Shown: piece after piece, positions 33,539 to 44,914 of the stretch
Layout of the letters: each line of letters starts with the position of its first letter
How positions within the stretch are numbered: position 1 is the first letter of the stretch
The notes under the pieces: generated by a model
Told to the model about the DNA's origin: nothing
Seen by the model: the letters and a program-made list of their open reading frames with translations, nothing else
Database searches by the model: none
Source of the DNA: Fibrella aquatilis
GTDB taxonomy: Bacteria > Bacteroidota > Bacteroidia > Cytophagales > Spirosomataceae
DNA: 64,000 nucleotides
Direction of reading: 5' to 3'
Assembly: GCF_017353255.1 (NCBI RefSeq)
Contig: NZ_JAFMYU010000006.1
Coordinates: 186,001-250,000, forward strand
Translations under genes and position numbers: made by a program

Positions 33539-36100
33539 CTACAATTTAGGCTCCCAGACCAGGTTTGTGTAGTAAAACCCACCCACTGCCGGACCGCCAA
33601 TGAAGGTATAGTAAGGTTTATTAGTCAGGTTCGTCCCGCCTGCTTTTATGAAAAGATGCAACGCCCGGAGCGGGTAACTGACCTGAGCATCCAGCGTGTT
33701 GATGGCCGCTACGCTGCCCGTAGCCAGTTCAGACTGCCACAAAAATGCGTCCTGGTGTTTATAATTGACCGAAAAGCCAAAGCCCCGCCCTAAACTGCCA
33801 TTCGAGATGCTCAGGTTGGTAATCCAGCGGGGGGTGTTGAACGAGCTTTCCAGCCCATCGCCGTTTTCGGCCCGGTCGAGTTTGGAAAACGACGCATTAC
33901 CCCCCACCGACCAGTGTTGGGTCAGGCTATAGCGCAGCCCAAGGCTGGCCCCGTAGTTGTAGACCCTCGTTTGCGAGTTGGTCCAGAGCCGGTAGCGATC
34001 CTGAGTCGTTGAGGCCGAAAAATAGGAGGCCAGCGAATCGGGGTTTTTGCCTTTGGCCAGGTTGGCGTTGACCTGCGCAATAAAATCCTGATAAGCGCTA
34101 TAGTACACATCGACGTCTAGGTAAAGACGCTGCCGACAGACTAACCCCCTGTAGCCCAGTTCTATACTATTCACCTGCTCGGGTTTCAGGTAGTTGTACA
34201 GGCTTTGTTTTAACAACGCCTTATTTTTCTCAATGGCCTGATCGGTGGTGAGTTTGTTGGTGTTGACGTCGGTGGTGATCGCCGACTGGAAAGCATTGAT
34301 GGAGGTAACCAGGTAGGCGTTCTCGTAGATCCCCTGCGACATGATCGGTAAGCCACCCACTCGTTTTACCCCACCCGAATTGATGTTGGTGAACCCCTCG
34401 AAGAGCGACGGAAAGCGGTAGCCATTCTGGTATGACACTCGGATGGTGTGCGCCTCGGCCGGTGAATACACCGTCGACAGCCGGGGGTTCAGGCGGGCAG
34501 CGAAATAGTCATTTTTGTCGAGCCGGAGCGACCCCGCCACCTTGAGTTTTTCGTTGAAAAACAGGCGGCTGAGCTGCACAAACCCGCCAGTTTTGCCATA
34601 CACCAGGTTGCGGCCCGGCTCGGAAGGGTTGATAAAATAGTTGCCATCGGGAAACACCACATACCGCCGGAAGTCGAACCCCGCCTGAATAGTCAGGCCT
34701 GTCTGCTCACGAAACCGCTGCCAGTATACCCGCGTTGGTTCCACCTGCCCTTCGGCATGATACATCCAGGACTGCACCCGCAGGGCAGCACCAATGTCCC
34801 AGTTGTTGATGTCGCGCAGCCGGGCAACCAGGTCGTTGAACACGGGCGTACCGGGTACCGGGCGCCCTCTGTCGGCCACGGCACGGGCATCGCGCAGGGC
34901 AGCGGGCACGGCCATACCGGCTTTGGTATCGGCATTGAACTGGCTCACAAAATCACCAAACCATTGATTGTCAGATTTGTAGGCTTTATCAATATTTTCG
35001 GCCATCGACCGGATGTTGTAGGAATTACCCGTGTTTTCGTGGGTTTGGTAGGCCCGAATCTGAACCGACGGCGTGGTAAACGTAAGGCTGTGCTGATCGA
35101 GCCGGTACTTGTCGAGCCGAAAACGGTTGGTGCGCTGATATACGTTGTCGAGGGTAGCGCCCTGGTAGGTATAGGCCAGTTCGACCGTTGGCGAGAAGCG
35201 GTAATGCAGCGACACGTCGCCCCGCAGGTTCCGCAGGCCGTAGTTGGTTGCCTCGGCTTCGTAATAACCCGTCCGGCCCACGCTGTAGCGTTTGCCGCCC
35301 AGCGTGAGCGTTCGGCGGTTGGCGGCTTCGTTGCCATAGCCGTTTACCGGGTCGTAGGCGGGATTATCAGGGCCGAATAAGTTGAGCGAGGCATTCCCGT
35401 TGGGGTTCAGGTCGGCGCGGTTGTCGGCCACCCAGTCATACCCCTGCTGATAGACCAGATTCACCTTAAACGCCACCCGATTGCCCAGCCGATGGGCATA
35501 GCGTAGCGAGGTTTCGGCATACAGTTTGGGGCCAACAGCCGGATCGTTTACGTGGTTGACACCCGTCTTCTGACCAATACTCAGCCCCGGCGAATCGAAG
35601 GGGCTTCGGGTGAGCACGTTGACCAGACCATTGAGCGCATTGAGGCCATAAAGCGCCGACGCCACACCCGGCACCAGCTCTACCTGCCGAATGTCGAGGT
35701 CAGACGGAGCCAGGGCACTGGCAATGGGTGCCCCAATGTGCGGAGCTTGGTTATCGCGGCCATCGACAAGCTGCACAAAACGGACGTTGGTGGTGGCAGC
35801 AAAACCCCTGGTATTGTAGACCTTAAAGCCCAGGCTGGAGGTGAGCAGCTGAACGCCTTTCAGGTTTTCGATGGCGTCGAAATAGGAAGGCTGGGCCGAC
35901 AGCCGGATGCGCCGGGCGTCGATCACCTCAATACTAACGGGCGATGTCAGGATGTTTTCGGCAACCCGAGACGCCGACACTACTACGTCGCTCAACTGAA
36001 TCTGCCGTAGCGAATCGTGCGGGGTAATCGTGCTATCGGGCAGGACAGCCGCCTTCAGCGTGGCACTAATCAGCAGTAAAGCCGGGAAGAGGTAATTCAT
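33539..36100 (-). CDS. TonB-dependent outer-membrane receptor
   Basis: 853 residues from ATG 36100; the frame is open to a TTG at 36118. Signal peptide about 1-20 (MNYLFPALLLISATLKAAVL). A TonB-box-like DVVVSASR start is followed by a plug (about 35-150, IEVIDARRIRLSA, VRFVQLVDGRDNQAPHIG, VELVPGVASALYGLNALNG) and a large barrel ending in GGFYYTNLVWEPKL. No CarboxypepD_reg domain precedes the plug, so it resembles siderophore/cobalamin/metal-type receptors more than SusC. The ModE-like regulator ends 92 bp upstream on the same strand, which suggests a molybdate or other metal ligand; that is inference. Confidence 0.9.
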   Translation of the reverse strand: MNYLFPALLLISATLKAAVLPDSTITPHDSLRQIQLSDVVVSASRVAENILTSPVSIEVIDARRIRLSAQPSYFDAIENLKGVQLLTSSLGFKVYNTRGFAATTNVRFVQLVDGRDNQAPHIGAPIASALAPSDLDIRQVELVPGVASALYGLNALNGLVNVLTRSPFDSPGLSIGQKTGVNHVNDPAVGPKLYAETSLRYAHRLGNRVAFKVNLVYQQGYDWVADNRADLNPNGNASLNLFGPDNPAYDPVNGYGNEAANRRTLTLGGKRYSVGRTGYYEAEATNYGLRNLRGDVSLHYRFSPTVELAYTYQGATLDNVYQRTNRFRLDKYRLDQHSLTFTTPSVQIRAYQTHENTGNSYNIRSMAENIDKAYKSDNQWFGDFVSQFNADTKAGMAVPAALRDARAVADRGRPVPGTPVFNDLVARLRDINNWDIGAALRVQSWMYHAEGQVEPTRVYWQRFREQTGLTIQAGFDFRRYVVFPDGNYFINPSEPGRNLVYGKTGGFVQLSRLFFNEKLKVAGSLRLDKNDYFAARLNPRLSTVYSPAEAHTIRVSYQNGYRFPSLFEGFTNINSGGVKRVGGLPIMSQGIYENAYLVTSINAFQSAITTDVNTNKLTTDQAIEKNKALLKQSLYNYLKPEQVNSIELGYRGLVCRQRLYLDVDVYYSAYQDFIAQVNANLAKGKNPDSLASYFSASTTQDRYRLWTNSQTRVYNYGASLGLRYSLTQHWSVGGNASFSKLDRAENGDGLESSFNTPRWITNLSISNGSLGRGFGFSVNYKHQDAFLWQSELATGSVAAINTLDAQVSYPLRALHLFIKAGGTNLTNKPYYTFIGGPAVGGFYYTNLVWEPKL

Positions 36101-36192
36101 AAAGGGCGTTATTTCCAAACAAATATAACCCTTCGGGCCGTTGGTCAGCTTTCCCGGTATGTTAAGCGAGGTAGCAGATTAAAGAGGGCCTA

Positions 36193-36543
36193 TCAACCGG
36201 GTAGTCGGCTTATTTCGTCGCGCAAGAATTGTTGAAACCGTTCCTGTAACGCCTGAAAATGGTTCAGGTACTTTTCGCCCTCGGCGGTGATCAGCGTGCC
36301 CCCTCCCTTCTCGCCGCCGGTTTGGGTAATAACTAAATCGTGGTCGGCCTGCTGATTCATCGAATGCACTAGTGTCCAGGCACGCTTATAAGACATTTGC
36401 ATAGCCTTGGCCGCCTGATTGATCGAGCCTGTCCGCTGAATATGACCCAGCAGTTCCAGCCGCCCAATGCCCATAAAACGCTCGGTTACGTCGCCAGACG
36501 TGGTTTCAAGCCAAATTCGGCCATTCAGGGTTAGATTAGTCAT
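36193..36543 (-). CDS. ModE-like winged-helix regulator (N-terminal domain only)
   Basis: 116 residues matching the LysR-like winged helix of ModE: IGRLELLGHIQRTGSINQAA, KAMQMSYKRAWTLVHSMNQQ, QTGGEKGGGTLITAEGEKYL. E. coli ModE has two C-terminal molybdate-binding domains (about 260 residues in all). They are absent here, as in many short ModE-type proteins, so the effector is uncertain. The start region is a 7-nt tandem repeat with three ATGs in different frames; only the one at 36543 opens this frame. Gene order suggests it controls the adjacent TonB receptor. Confidence 0.88.
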   Translation of the reverse strand: MTNLTLNGRIWLETTSGDVTERFMGIGRLELLGHIQRTGSINQAAKAMQMSYKRAWTLVHSMNQQADHDLVITQTGGEKGGGTLITAEGEKYLNHFQALQERFQQFLRDEISRLPG

Positions 36544-36654
36544 TGGTCATTGGTCATTCGCTACGCCCGCACCGGCGTACCGGTCATTCGATGGTCATTC
36601 AGTAGTCATTCATCGTTTTTGCACCAAATGACAGCGCAGCGAATGACCACTGAA
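36537..36654. repeat. Degenerate word-repeat region with partial inverted repeat (element f)
   Basis: Multiple copies of GGTCATT/GTCATTC (plus strand) at 36541-36612, with the complementary AGCGAATGACC at 36636-36650 pairing with GGTCATTCGCT at 36552-36562. Looks like a decayed member of the palindrome family, between the DUF5916 gene's stop and the ModE-like start. Confidence 0.6.
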
Positions 36655-36665
36655 TAACCCATTGC

Positions 36666-38876
36666 CTACACATTAAACCAGTACGAGAGCTTCAGCACCA
36701 ATGCCCGGTTTTTGCTGGTGAGCGAGCCGGGAAAATAGTTTTCCTGATAGACCACAAACAAGTCAGACACGGGGGCGTAGCGCCATTGCAGGCGGGTGTT
36801 CAGCAGAGTATTGTCGGTTTGGCTGTTTACCTGCACGGTGGTACTCCAGAACAGTTTCCGCGAAAAGGTCACGTCGAGCCGGGGGCCAACCAGCAGGTAC
36901 TGCGCTGACTTGTAGGGTTCCGGCAACCGGATATTGTTGTATTCGCTGTAGACGCTCAGCGCACCGTAGGGCTGAAACCGGTACTGTAGCTGGGCCGTGA
37001 AGCTGGTATTTTGCCCGTTGAAATACCCGCCAGCATACCCTTCTACGCTGGCATTCAGCAGTTTACGCTTATCGGTATTGAAGTAGCCAAAACACCCCCG
37101 CGTGGCAAAGCCTGAGCCTTCGGGCAGTTCGCGGCCGTCGGAGTTAGTGGGATCATAAGGGAAGAACAGGTAAGTGTAGTAAGCGTAGTAGCCCAGCCCT
37201 CCTTCCGCGGTGCTGCGAAACTGAAGGTTATAGCCCACGTTCCACTCGCGGTCGGTGAGGCGGCCGTCTTTATTGCGAATCAGCATGAGGTCGGTGAAGG
37301 GACCGTGCGAGATCAGCTTGCGGTTGCCCGGTACGTAGAAGGTGGTCTCCAGTTCGGGCAACACCCGCCAGAACCCGCGTCGGTTCACAAAGCCCACGTC
37401 GTTGATCTTGTACTGCTGCCCTACGTACTCGTGCGTCCAGGTCAGGGTCAGGTTGCGGCTGGTGTAGCTGAGGGTAGCCCCGTGGGTGTAGGCATCCTGG
37501 TCGATGTCTACGCCGTTGCGGGCTTCGCCGGGTTGGGCAGCACGAAACGCGCGGGTATAAAACAGCTTGCCACTCCAGCGGTTGTCGTCGGTTTGTAGTT
37601 TGTATTCCAGCCCCGCCAGCCGGGTGTAGCGCATACTGTCGGGCAGGGCACCAATGCCTTGCCGGTTTACCAGAATGGCCGAGATGTTGGACCGCCCAAA
37701 AATCTGCCGCTGCAATACGGCCATGGTGTAGTTCTGCCCCGTAATGCCCTTGTCGGGCTGGCTGGCCGTTTGGGTGTTCAGCAGCCCCACGCGCCAGTCT
37801 TTACCAATTTTGCCACTCAGCCTCGCCCCGTAGAGCAACGGGTTTTGCACAATTACGCTGGTGGTAGTATCGTAGCTGATGCCAATTCGGCGACTGAAAA
37901 ACGGGCGGTTCTGCTCGAAGCCAAAGCTGGCAAAGAGGTCCTGATTTTCAATGAAAAACTGCCGCCGTTCGGGGTAAAAAATCTCGAATCGGCTGAGGTT
38001 GGTCACCTGCTGATCGGCCTCGACGTTCGAGAAATCGGGATTTACGGTCAGATCGAGGTTCAATGAGGGCGTGACACCAATCTTGGCATCGAAGCCAATG
38101 CCTTGCTTGAATGTCCGTTTGCCCCCCAAATCACCCGGATCGCCCAGGTCGTCGGAATAACGAGAGCTGACATACGGAATAAGCGAGACATTAGGGCCGG
38201 GGTCGGGCAGGGGGCGGCTGAACCGGACGGTGTCGGCAAAGGCCAGCGCCGACGGTCGGTAGGCAATGGGCACCCGCCGCCAGTTACTGCGCTGGTTATT
38301 TTTCAGGTCATGCCGGGCGAAGTTCATCAAAAACCACGCGGCCCCTTTCCGGTACCGAAAGCTCTTAAATGGAATGGCCATTTCGGCCTGCCAGCGGTCA
38401 GGCAGCACTTTCACCGCCGACCGCCATTTGTTGTCCCACTCCGAGGCCACCCGTTCGCCGTTGAACATCTGCCCCTCGCGCTCCACACCATAGGGCGTCA
38501 CATTGAAGGTGAAGCCGTTGATGCGGTCGCCGAACGGGTCAAGGTAAACCGTGAAGTTATCGTTCTGGTCCCACTCGAAGTCCCGTTTCAATGACGAAGC
38601 GATGAACCGTTTCTCCGGGTTTTTGTCAAAACAAACCACCGACACGTACAGGTGCGTGGCATCGAAGGTCATACGTACCTGCGTGTCGTTATAGGCCGGT
38701 GCAGTGTCGTTGGGAAAGTTTTGAATAAAGCCGGTGGCCACGGCCGCCCGTTGCCAGATGCCCTCCGTCAGCAGCCCGTCGAGGTGAACGGCTGAATCAG
38801 TTGGGGCCACATGCAGGGTTTGGGCGTTGAGCAGGTGAGGCAGGAAGAGCAGGATAAATAGTAGTCGTTGATGCAT
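36666..38876 (-). CDS. DUF5916 family outer-membrane protein with CBM9-like domain
   Basis: 736 residues from ATG 38876 (MHQRLLFILLFLPHLLNAQ is the signal peptide; the frame opens at 38939). Residues about 20-210 resemble a family-9 carbohydrate-binding domain (LDGLLTEGIWQRAAVATGFI, MTFDATHLYVSVVCFDKNPE, DQNDNFTVYLDPFGDRINGF). From about 215 the DUF5916 barrel follows (PSLNLDLTVNPDFSNVEADQ, IFYPERRQFFIENQDLF), ending in an aromatic-rich terminus (LVLKLSYWFNV). Family function is unknown; outer-membrane location is very likely. Confidence 0.9.
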   Translation of the reverse strand: MHQRLLFILLFLPHLLNAQTLHVAPTDSAVHLDGLLTEGIWQRAAVATGFIQNFPNDTAPAYNDTQVRMTFDATHLYVSVVCFDKNPEKRFIASSLKRDFEWDQNDNFTVYLDPFGDRINGFTFNVTPYGVEREGQMFNGERVASEWDNKWRSAVKVLPDRWQAEMAIPFKSFRYRKGAAWFLMNFARHDLKNNQRSNWRRVPIAYRPSALAFADTVRFSRPLPDPGPNVSLIPYVSSRYSDDLGDPGDLGGKRTFKQGIGFDAKIGVTPSLNLDLTVNPDFSNVEADQQVTNLSRFEIFYPERRQFFIENQDLFASFGFEQNRPFFSRRIGISYDTTTSVIVQNPLLYGARLSGKIGKDWRVGLLNTQTASQPDKGITGQNYTMAVLQRQIFGRSNISAILVNRQGIGALPDSMRYTRLAGLEYKLQTDDNRWSGKLFYTRAFRAAQPGEARNGVDIDQDAYTHGATLSYTSRNLTLTWTHEYVGQQYKINDVGFVNRRGFWRVLPELETTFYVPGNRKLISHGPFTDLMLIRNKDGRLTDREWNVGYNLQFRSTAEGGLGYYAYYTYLFFPYDPTNSDGRELPEGSGFATRGCFGYFNTDKRKLLNASVEGYAGGYFNGQNTSFTAQLQYRFQPYGALSVYSEYNNIRLPEPYKSAQYLLVGPRLDVTFSRKLFWSTTVQVNSQTDNTLLNTRLQWRYAPVSDLFVVYQENYFPGSLTSKNRALVLKLSYWFNV

Positions 38877-39094
38877 ATGGGTACAAAGGTACCTAACAGA
38901 CCAGCTGTCCTGGCAGGCGGCTATGTCCATTTTATTCATTCATTATGAGCGGTGTATTCAAGTGACGGAATGTATTATTATCGTCAAAAATTCACAAGAA
39001 TAGTAACTTAAGAAGCGATCCAATCTGGTCATGTTGTCTCGGATAGTTTCGTGCATTCCATTTTTTTCTAACCCATATCACTCCGTATTGATCC

Positions 39095-42000
39095 ATGTTT
39101 ACCCACGCCCCAAAGCGCTCCATTGGCTGGAGAAGCACGCTACCTGCCTGCCTCTGGCTGGTACTCCTCACAACTACTGTCGGCCACGCCCGACCCACGA
39201 ACCCCACACGCACGTCGACACCGGATCACTACGCTGACGATCTGGCTATTACGGGTATAGGGTTCACCCCCCTTTCGGCCACCAGCGTCCGGCTCAGCTG
39301 GGGTAACCCGCTGGTCGCCTTCGATGATATTTTGGTGGTTGGCAAACTGGGGGCTTCCCTAACCGGCAAGCCTACCAGCGCAACCTATACGGCAGCTGCC
39401 AGTTTTACCAGCACAAGCAGCGGTACCGTCGACGGTGGTAAGGTGCTTTATCAGGGAAGAAACGAGAGTGTGGTCATCACAGACCTGACTGCCGGACAGC
39501 TGTACTATTTGCGGGTGTTCACCCGGAAAGGGACGGTCTGGAACGAGGGCGTAGAGTTGCCAGTTAGGGTTGCCAATCGGGCGCCGGTCATTTTGTTTAC
39601 GGCCACGTCGCTCAGCGGCACATCTCCCCTTAGCGTTTCGTTCAACACCAGCAAAACGTATGACCCCGACGGCGACGCACTTATTTACTACGAATGGCGG
39701 GATGCCAACACGTTCAAAACACTCTCCAACGAGGCTAATCCCGTGCTGACGTTCTATCCCCAACAAACTCGGGGCGGCAACCTGATAACCTCCTACGAAG
39801 TGGAGTTGCTTGTTCGGGATGCCGGGGGCGGGGTCAGCTTCTCGGGCCGTATTCGCATTCAACTCACAAATGTTGGCCCCGATGTTACGATTGAATCGCC
39901 AAGCAAAATCAGTTCCTATCGGCTTATGGAAGCACAGGTCTATCCCTTGTCGGCAAAGGTGTTTACGGTAGGCAATCCAATTACTACCTGGCAGGCCACT
40001 CTGCACTACAACAACCGGGAGTTTCCGCAGCCGCCCATCACCGTCAATGGGTCTTTGAATGGCAGCGTTAGATCCCAAACGACCTTTGAACCGGTAGGCT
40101 GCAACGGCGAAAACTATTATTACCTGATCACCCTTAAAGTGACCGATGGACAAGGCCTGACATTTACAGACACGTCAAGAGCTTACCCTATCTCCGATTG
40201 CAGTATTGTCAACGTAAACATCAGTGGGCTAACCGCCACCACACTTGCCAACGGTAGCGTAAAGCTGAATTGGAATAAAGGCATAGTTGTTCGCAACAAT
40301 TCGCACGATGTGCTGGTGGTGGGCAGAGCAGGCGGCAGCTTCACCGACCGCCCGGCCAGCGCCAGTTACATAACAAGCACTAGTTTCACGGGCAACGGGG
40401 CCGCTTACGACGGTGGTAAGGCCCTGTATCAGGGGCTGGACTCGTCGCTGGTGGTTACCAACCTCACGCCGGGGCAACGGTATTTCTTCCGGGTCTACAC
40501 GCGCGTTCCCAACGCAATCACCGACAAAGCCTGGTCAGGGGGTATCGAAACGAGCATTACCATCCCGGCGGCCACTACCACCTCGCCAACAGCCGTAACG
40601 GCGGTGGAACCGGGCAAGTGCTACCGGCTGGTGTCGCGGCTAAGCGGTAAGGTACTGGGGGTAGAAGGCAACGCCACAAACGACGGGGCATCTATACGGC
40701 AGCGTACCGACGGCAATCTGTTAAGTCAGGGCTGGCGCTTTACGCCCGACGGTGCCTACTACAACATCTCGGCCCTGCACACCCTCAAAGGCATTCAGGT
40801 TGTTAACGCCTCTACAGCGGAAAATGCCCTGCTCGAACAGTGGACTTACTGGGGAGGTAACCATCAGCAGTGGACCGTTCGGCGCACTAACGAGGGTTAT
40901 TTTACCTTTATCAATCGCAACTCAAACAAGGCCATGACGGTGCTGAACGCCAACACTGCCGACGGGGCCGAGGTTGGTCAGCAAATACCGGGGGCTGGTC
41001 AACAGCAACAGTGGCGCATTGAAGAACGCACCTGCAATGCCACCGCCCCCACCAACCGTGCCCCCGTGGCCGTGGCCACAGCCACCTCGCTCAGTGGCAC
41101 CTCGCCCCTAAGCGTTACCTTCACCGGTAGTAAATCGTACGACCCGGATGGCGACCCCATCACCTACGAATGGGACTTTGGCGATGAGACTTCCTACGTG
41201 ACCGAGGCCAACCCCGTAAAAGTGTTTGTGGCCAAGCCCGCCAAACTGGGTATCGGACTAATCCTCAACTACACGGTTCGGCTGACGGTCATCGACAACA
41301 AGGGTCTTCGAAGCCCTGTGCAAACGTTTTACGTTGCCTTGCAAAATCCGGCTCCGGTCGCATCTATCGACCCCGCCAAGTGCTACCGCATTCAGTCGCG
41401 GAGTAGCGGACTGGTGCTGACCGTACCCGCCGGGGCAAGTGCCGACGGTGTTGGTCTACAGCAACGTGCCAATGCCGATCAGGCCTGGCAGAAGTGGCGG
41501 TTCACCCCCGACGGGACGTATTACCGGATGTCGGTGCTGCATACGCTCAAAGGCATTCAGGTTGTTAATGCCTCTACAGCGGAAAACGCCCTGCTCGAAC
41601 AGTGGACCTACTGGGGTGGTGGCCATCAGCAGTGGACAGCGCAACGCAACAACGAAGGCTACTACACGTTTAGCAACCGCAATGCCAATAAGGTTATTTC
41701 GGTACTGAACGCCAGCACCGCCGAAGGAGCTGCCATTGTCCAGCAAACGCTGGGTACAGGCAACCAGCAGCAGTGGAGCCTTGTAGAAACCACCTGCCCG
41801 GCGGGAGGGCGCATGGCCACGGAAGCACGCATGGCCGCAGCCGAGCCAAGCCGGTCGTTTTCGCTCTATCCCACGCCCGCCAGCAACCAGGTGCTGATTG
41901 ACCTGAGTGCCAGCGAGGGCCTACCCGTACAACTGACGTTGCACAACATGCTCGGGCGCACTCTTCGGCAAACAGAGATAGAGGCTGCTCCGGCTACGCC

Positions 42001-42103
42001 CTACAGCTATAGTACTGACCAACTACCTGAAGGGCTTTATCTGATGCAGATTACGCCAGCCAGACAGGTACCCACCACGCTGCGGCTGCTGATTCAGCGA
42101 TAG
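39095..42103 (+). CDS. Secreted multidomain protein: FN3-like, PKD and two ricin-type lectin domains, T9SS type A
   Basis: 1002 residues; signal peptide about 1-32. Domains: FN3-like about 50-165; PKD about 168-270 (VSFNTSKTYDPDGDALIYYE); second FN3-like about 375-485; ricin B-type lectin about 504-642; second PKD about 653-750 (PDGDPITYEWDFGD); second ricin lectin about 758-900; type A T9SS sorting domain about 922-1002 (LYPTPASNQVLIDLSASEGL). No catalytic domain is seen, so it is probably a surface or secreted carbohydrate-binding adhesin. The two lectin units share a 75-nt block (40784-40858 and 41546-41620) differing at only a few bases, a sign of recent internal duplication or conversion. 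Confidence 0.88.
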   Translation: MFTHAPKRSIGWRSTLPACLWLVLLTTTVGHARPTNPTRTSTPDHYADDLAITGIGFTPLSATSVRLSWGNPLVAFDDILVVGKLGASLTGKPTSATYTAAASFTSTSSGTVDGGKVLYQGRNESVVITDLTAGQLYYLRVFTRKGTVWNEGVELPVRVANRAPVILFTATSLSGTSPLSVSFNTSKTYDPDGDALIYYEWRDANTFKTLSNEANPVLTFYPQQTRGGNLITSYEVELLVRDAGGGVSFSGRIRIQLTNVGPDVTIESPSKISSYRLMEAQVYPLSAKVFTVGNPITTWQATLHYNNREFPQPPITVNGSLNGSVRSQTTFEPVGCNGENYYYLITLKVTDGQGLTFTDTSRAYPISDCSIVNVNISGLTATTLANGSVKLNWNKGIVVRNNSHDVLVVGRAGGSFTDRPASASYITSTSFTGNGAAYDGGKALYQGLDSSLVVTNLTPGQRYFFRVYTRVPNAITDKAWSGGIETSITIPAATTTSPTAVTAVEPGKCYRLVSRLSGKVLGVEGNATNDGASIRQRTDGNLLSQGWRFTPDGAYYNISALHTLKGIQVVNASTAENALLEQWTYWGGNHQQWTVRRTNEGYFTFINRNSNKAMTVLNANTADGAEVGQQIPGAGQQQQWRIEERTCNATAPTNRAPVAVATATSLSGTSPLSVTFTGSKSYDPDGDPITYEWDFGDETSYVTEANPVKVFVAKPAKLGIGLILNYTVRLTVIDNKGLRSPVQTFYVALQNPAPVASIDPAKCYRIQSRSSGLVLTVPAGASADGVGLQQRANADQAWQKWRFTPDGTYYRMSVLHTLKGIQVVNASTAENALLEQWTYWGGGHQQWTAQRNNEGYYTFSNRNANKVISVLNASTAEGAAIVQQTLGTGNQQQWSLVETTCPAGGRMATEARMAAAEPSRSFSLYPTPASNQVLIDLSASEGLPVQLTLHNMLGRTLRQTEIEAAPATPYSYSTDQLPEGLYLMQITPARQVPTTLRLLIQR

Positions 42104-42115
42104 AACAACCAGAGA

Positions 42116-42181
42116 CTACTATAGCAAACGCCTGATTGGCTGAAGCCTGCGCTACAGTCAATCAGGCGTTTGCTATAGTAG
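42116..42181. repeat. Inverted repeat, 23-bp perfect arms (element j)
   Basis: Arms 42116-42138 and 42159-42181 (CTACTATAGCAAACGCCTGA and three more) are exact reverse complements around 20 nt. It sits 12 bp after the stop of the lectin protein and ends 38 bp before the lepA -7 element; it could serve as terminator, though no T-run follows. Confidence 0.93.
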
Positions 42182-42218
42182 CCCATCGGCTTTCCCGCCT
42201 CCTTTCCTCCTTTTTTCG

Positions 42219-42226
42219 TACTTTTG
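42219..42226 (+). promoter_or_regulatory. lepA -7 promoter element
   Basis: TACTTTTG is an exact match to the Bacteroidota TAnnTTTG -7 consensus, 37 bp before the GTG start of lepA. No convincing TTTG -33 element is seen at 19-21 bp upstream; the region there is pyrimidine-rich. Confidence 0.5.
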
Positions 42227-42263
42227 CCCCTTAAATCATAGGCACAACCCCCGTTCTTTCAAC

Positions 42264-44051
<1,788 letters not shown>

Positions 44052-44074
44052 TGGGCCAGTTATAGCGATATTAG

Positions 44075-44112
44075 AAGCCTCGTTGAGCAGTTGCTCAACG
44101 AGGCTTTTTATT
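44075..44112 (+). terminator. Intrinsic terminator of lepA
   Basis: 15-bp stem (AAGCCTCGTTGAGCA at 44075-44089 with its complement 44092-44106) followed by TTTTATT. Stop codon of lepA is 24 bp upstream. Confidence 0.9.
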
Positions 44113-44117
44113 AGAAC

Positions 44118-44759
44118 ATGGCTGCTCCTCCCCCATACCATTTTCGCCTGTCAATATTGCCCCTGTTGGGCATCGGCCTGTTTCTGGGACTTTACGGCTG
44201 GGCAACGATACTTTATCCGGGCGGGTCCAACGCCGACCGGACCGCCGTTGGCTTCAACTGGCTTACCAACTACTGGTGCGACCTAACGGGCGAGATCGCT
44301 AAAAACGGCCAGCCTAACCCCGCTGCGCCCATTGCTACGGCAGCTATGCTGGTCTTGTGTGTGAGCTTGTCCATTTTTTGGCTTACGTTACCGCGCCTGT
44401 TTTCGCAACCTCGACGGCTTCGCGCCTTGATGCAGTATCCCGGCGTGACGGCTATGCTGGTGGCCCCGTTCGTAGCGTCGGCTTACCACGACACGGCCAT
44501 CAACCTCACGGGCGTGTTGGCCCTGCCCCCGCTGCTGCTCACCTTGCTTGGTCTCTACCAGGGGCGGTATGTTCGGTTGCTAGCCATAGGCGGTGTGTGC
44601 CTGCTGCTTGTCGCGCTGAACAATGCCATCTACCATTTAGCCTGGCACCTCAACTGGTTGCCGGTCATTCAGAAAATTACGTTTCTGGTCGTGCTAAGTT
44701 GGGTGGGTGCCATAAGCTGGCGTGTATACAAAATTGCTGACCAGGATGCTGCTCGTTAG
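44118..44759 (+). CDS. Integral membrane protein, unknown
   Basis: 213 residues with about six hydrophobic helices ([58 protein letters not shown] and others). Conserved-looking polar residues between helices ([26 protein letters not shown]) resemble DUF998-type seven-helix proteins, but I cannot assign it firmly. Transcribed in the direction of lepA, after its terminator. Confidence 0.7.
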   Translation: MAAPPPYHFRLSILPLLGIGLFLGLYGWATILYPGGSNADRTAVGFNWLTNYWCDLTGEIAKNGQPNPAAPIATAAMLVLCVSLSIFWLTLPRLFSQPRRLRALMQYPGVTAMLVAPFVASAYHDTAINLTGVLALPPLLLTLLGLYQGRYVRLLAIGGVCLLLVALNNAIYHLAWHLNWLPVIQKITFLVVLSWVGAISWRVYKIADQDAAR

Positions 44760-44914
44760 ACGGAATGAAAACATGCACACCGCTCCGTCTGCCTTTGCCC
44801 TGATTCGTATGTGCGGAACAGAGGCAGACCGACCGTTTTTTGTATCTTCGCCCGCCAATTCAACAGCGGATACGCCGCTCGCGGGCCTCTCTCTTTCGTA
44901 CCGCCAATCACTGC

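Noticed and set aside
39044-39051. TAGTTTCG as -7 promoter element of the lectin protein gene
   Set aside because: One base off consensus and no TTG at the required distance; too weak to list.
44843-44850. TATCTTCG as -7 promoter element of the nucleoside transporter
   Set aside because: One mismatch and no -33 element at 19-21 bp.
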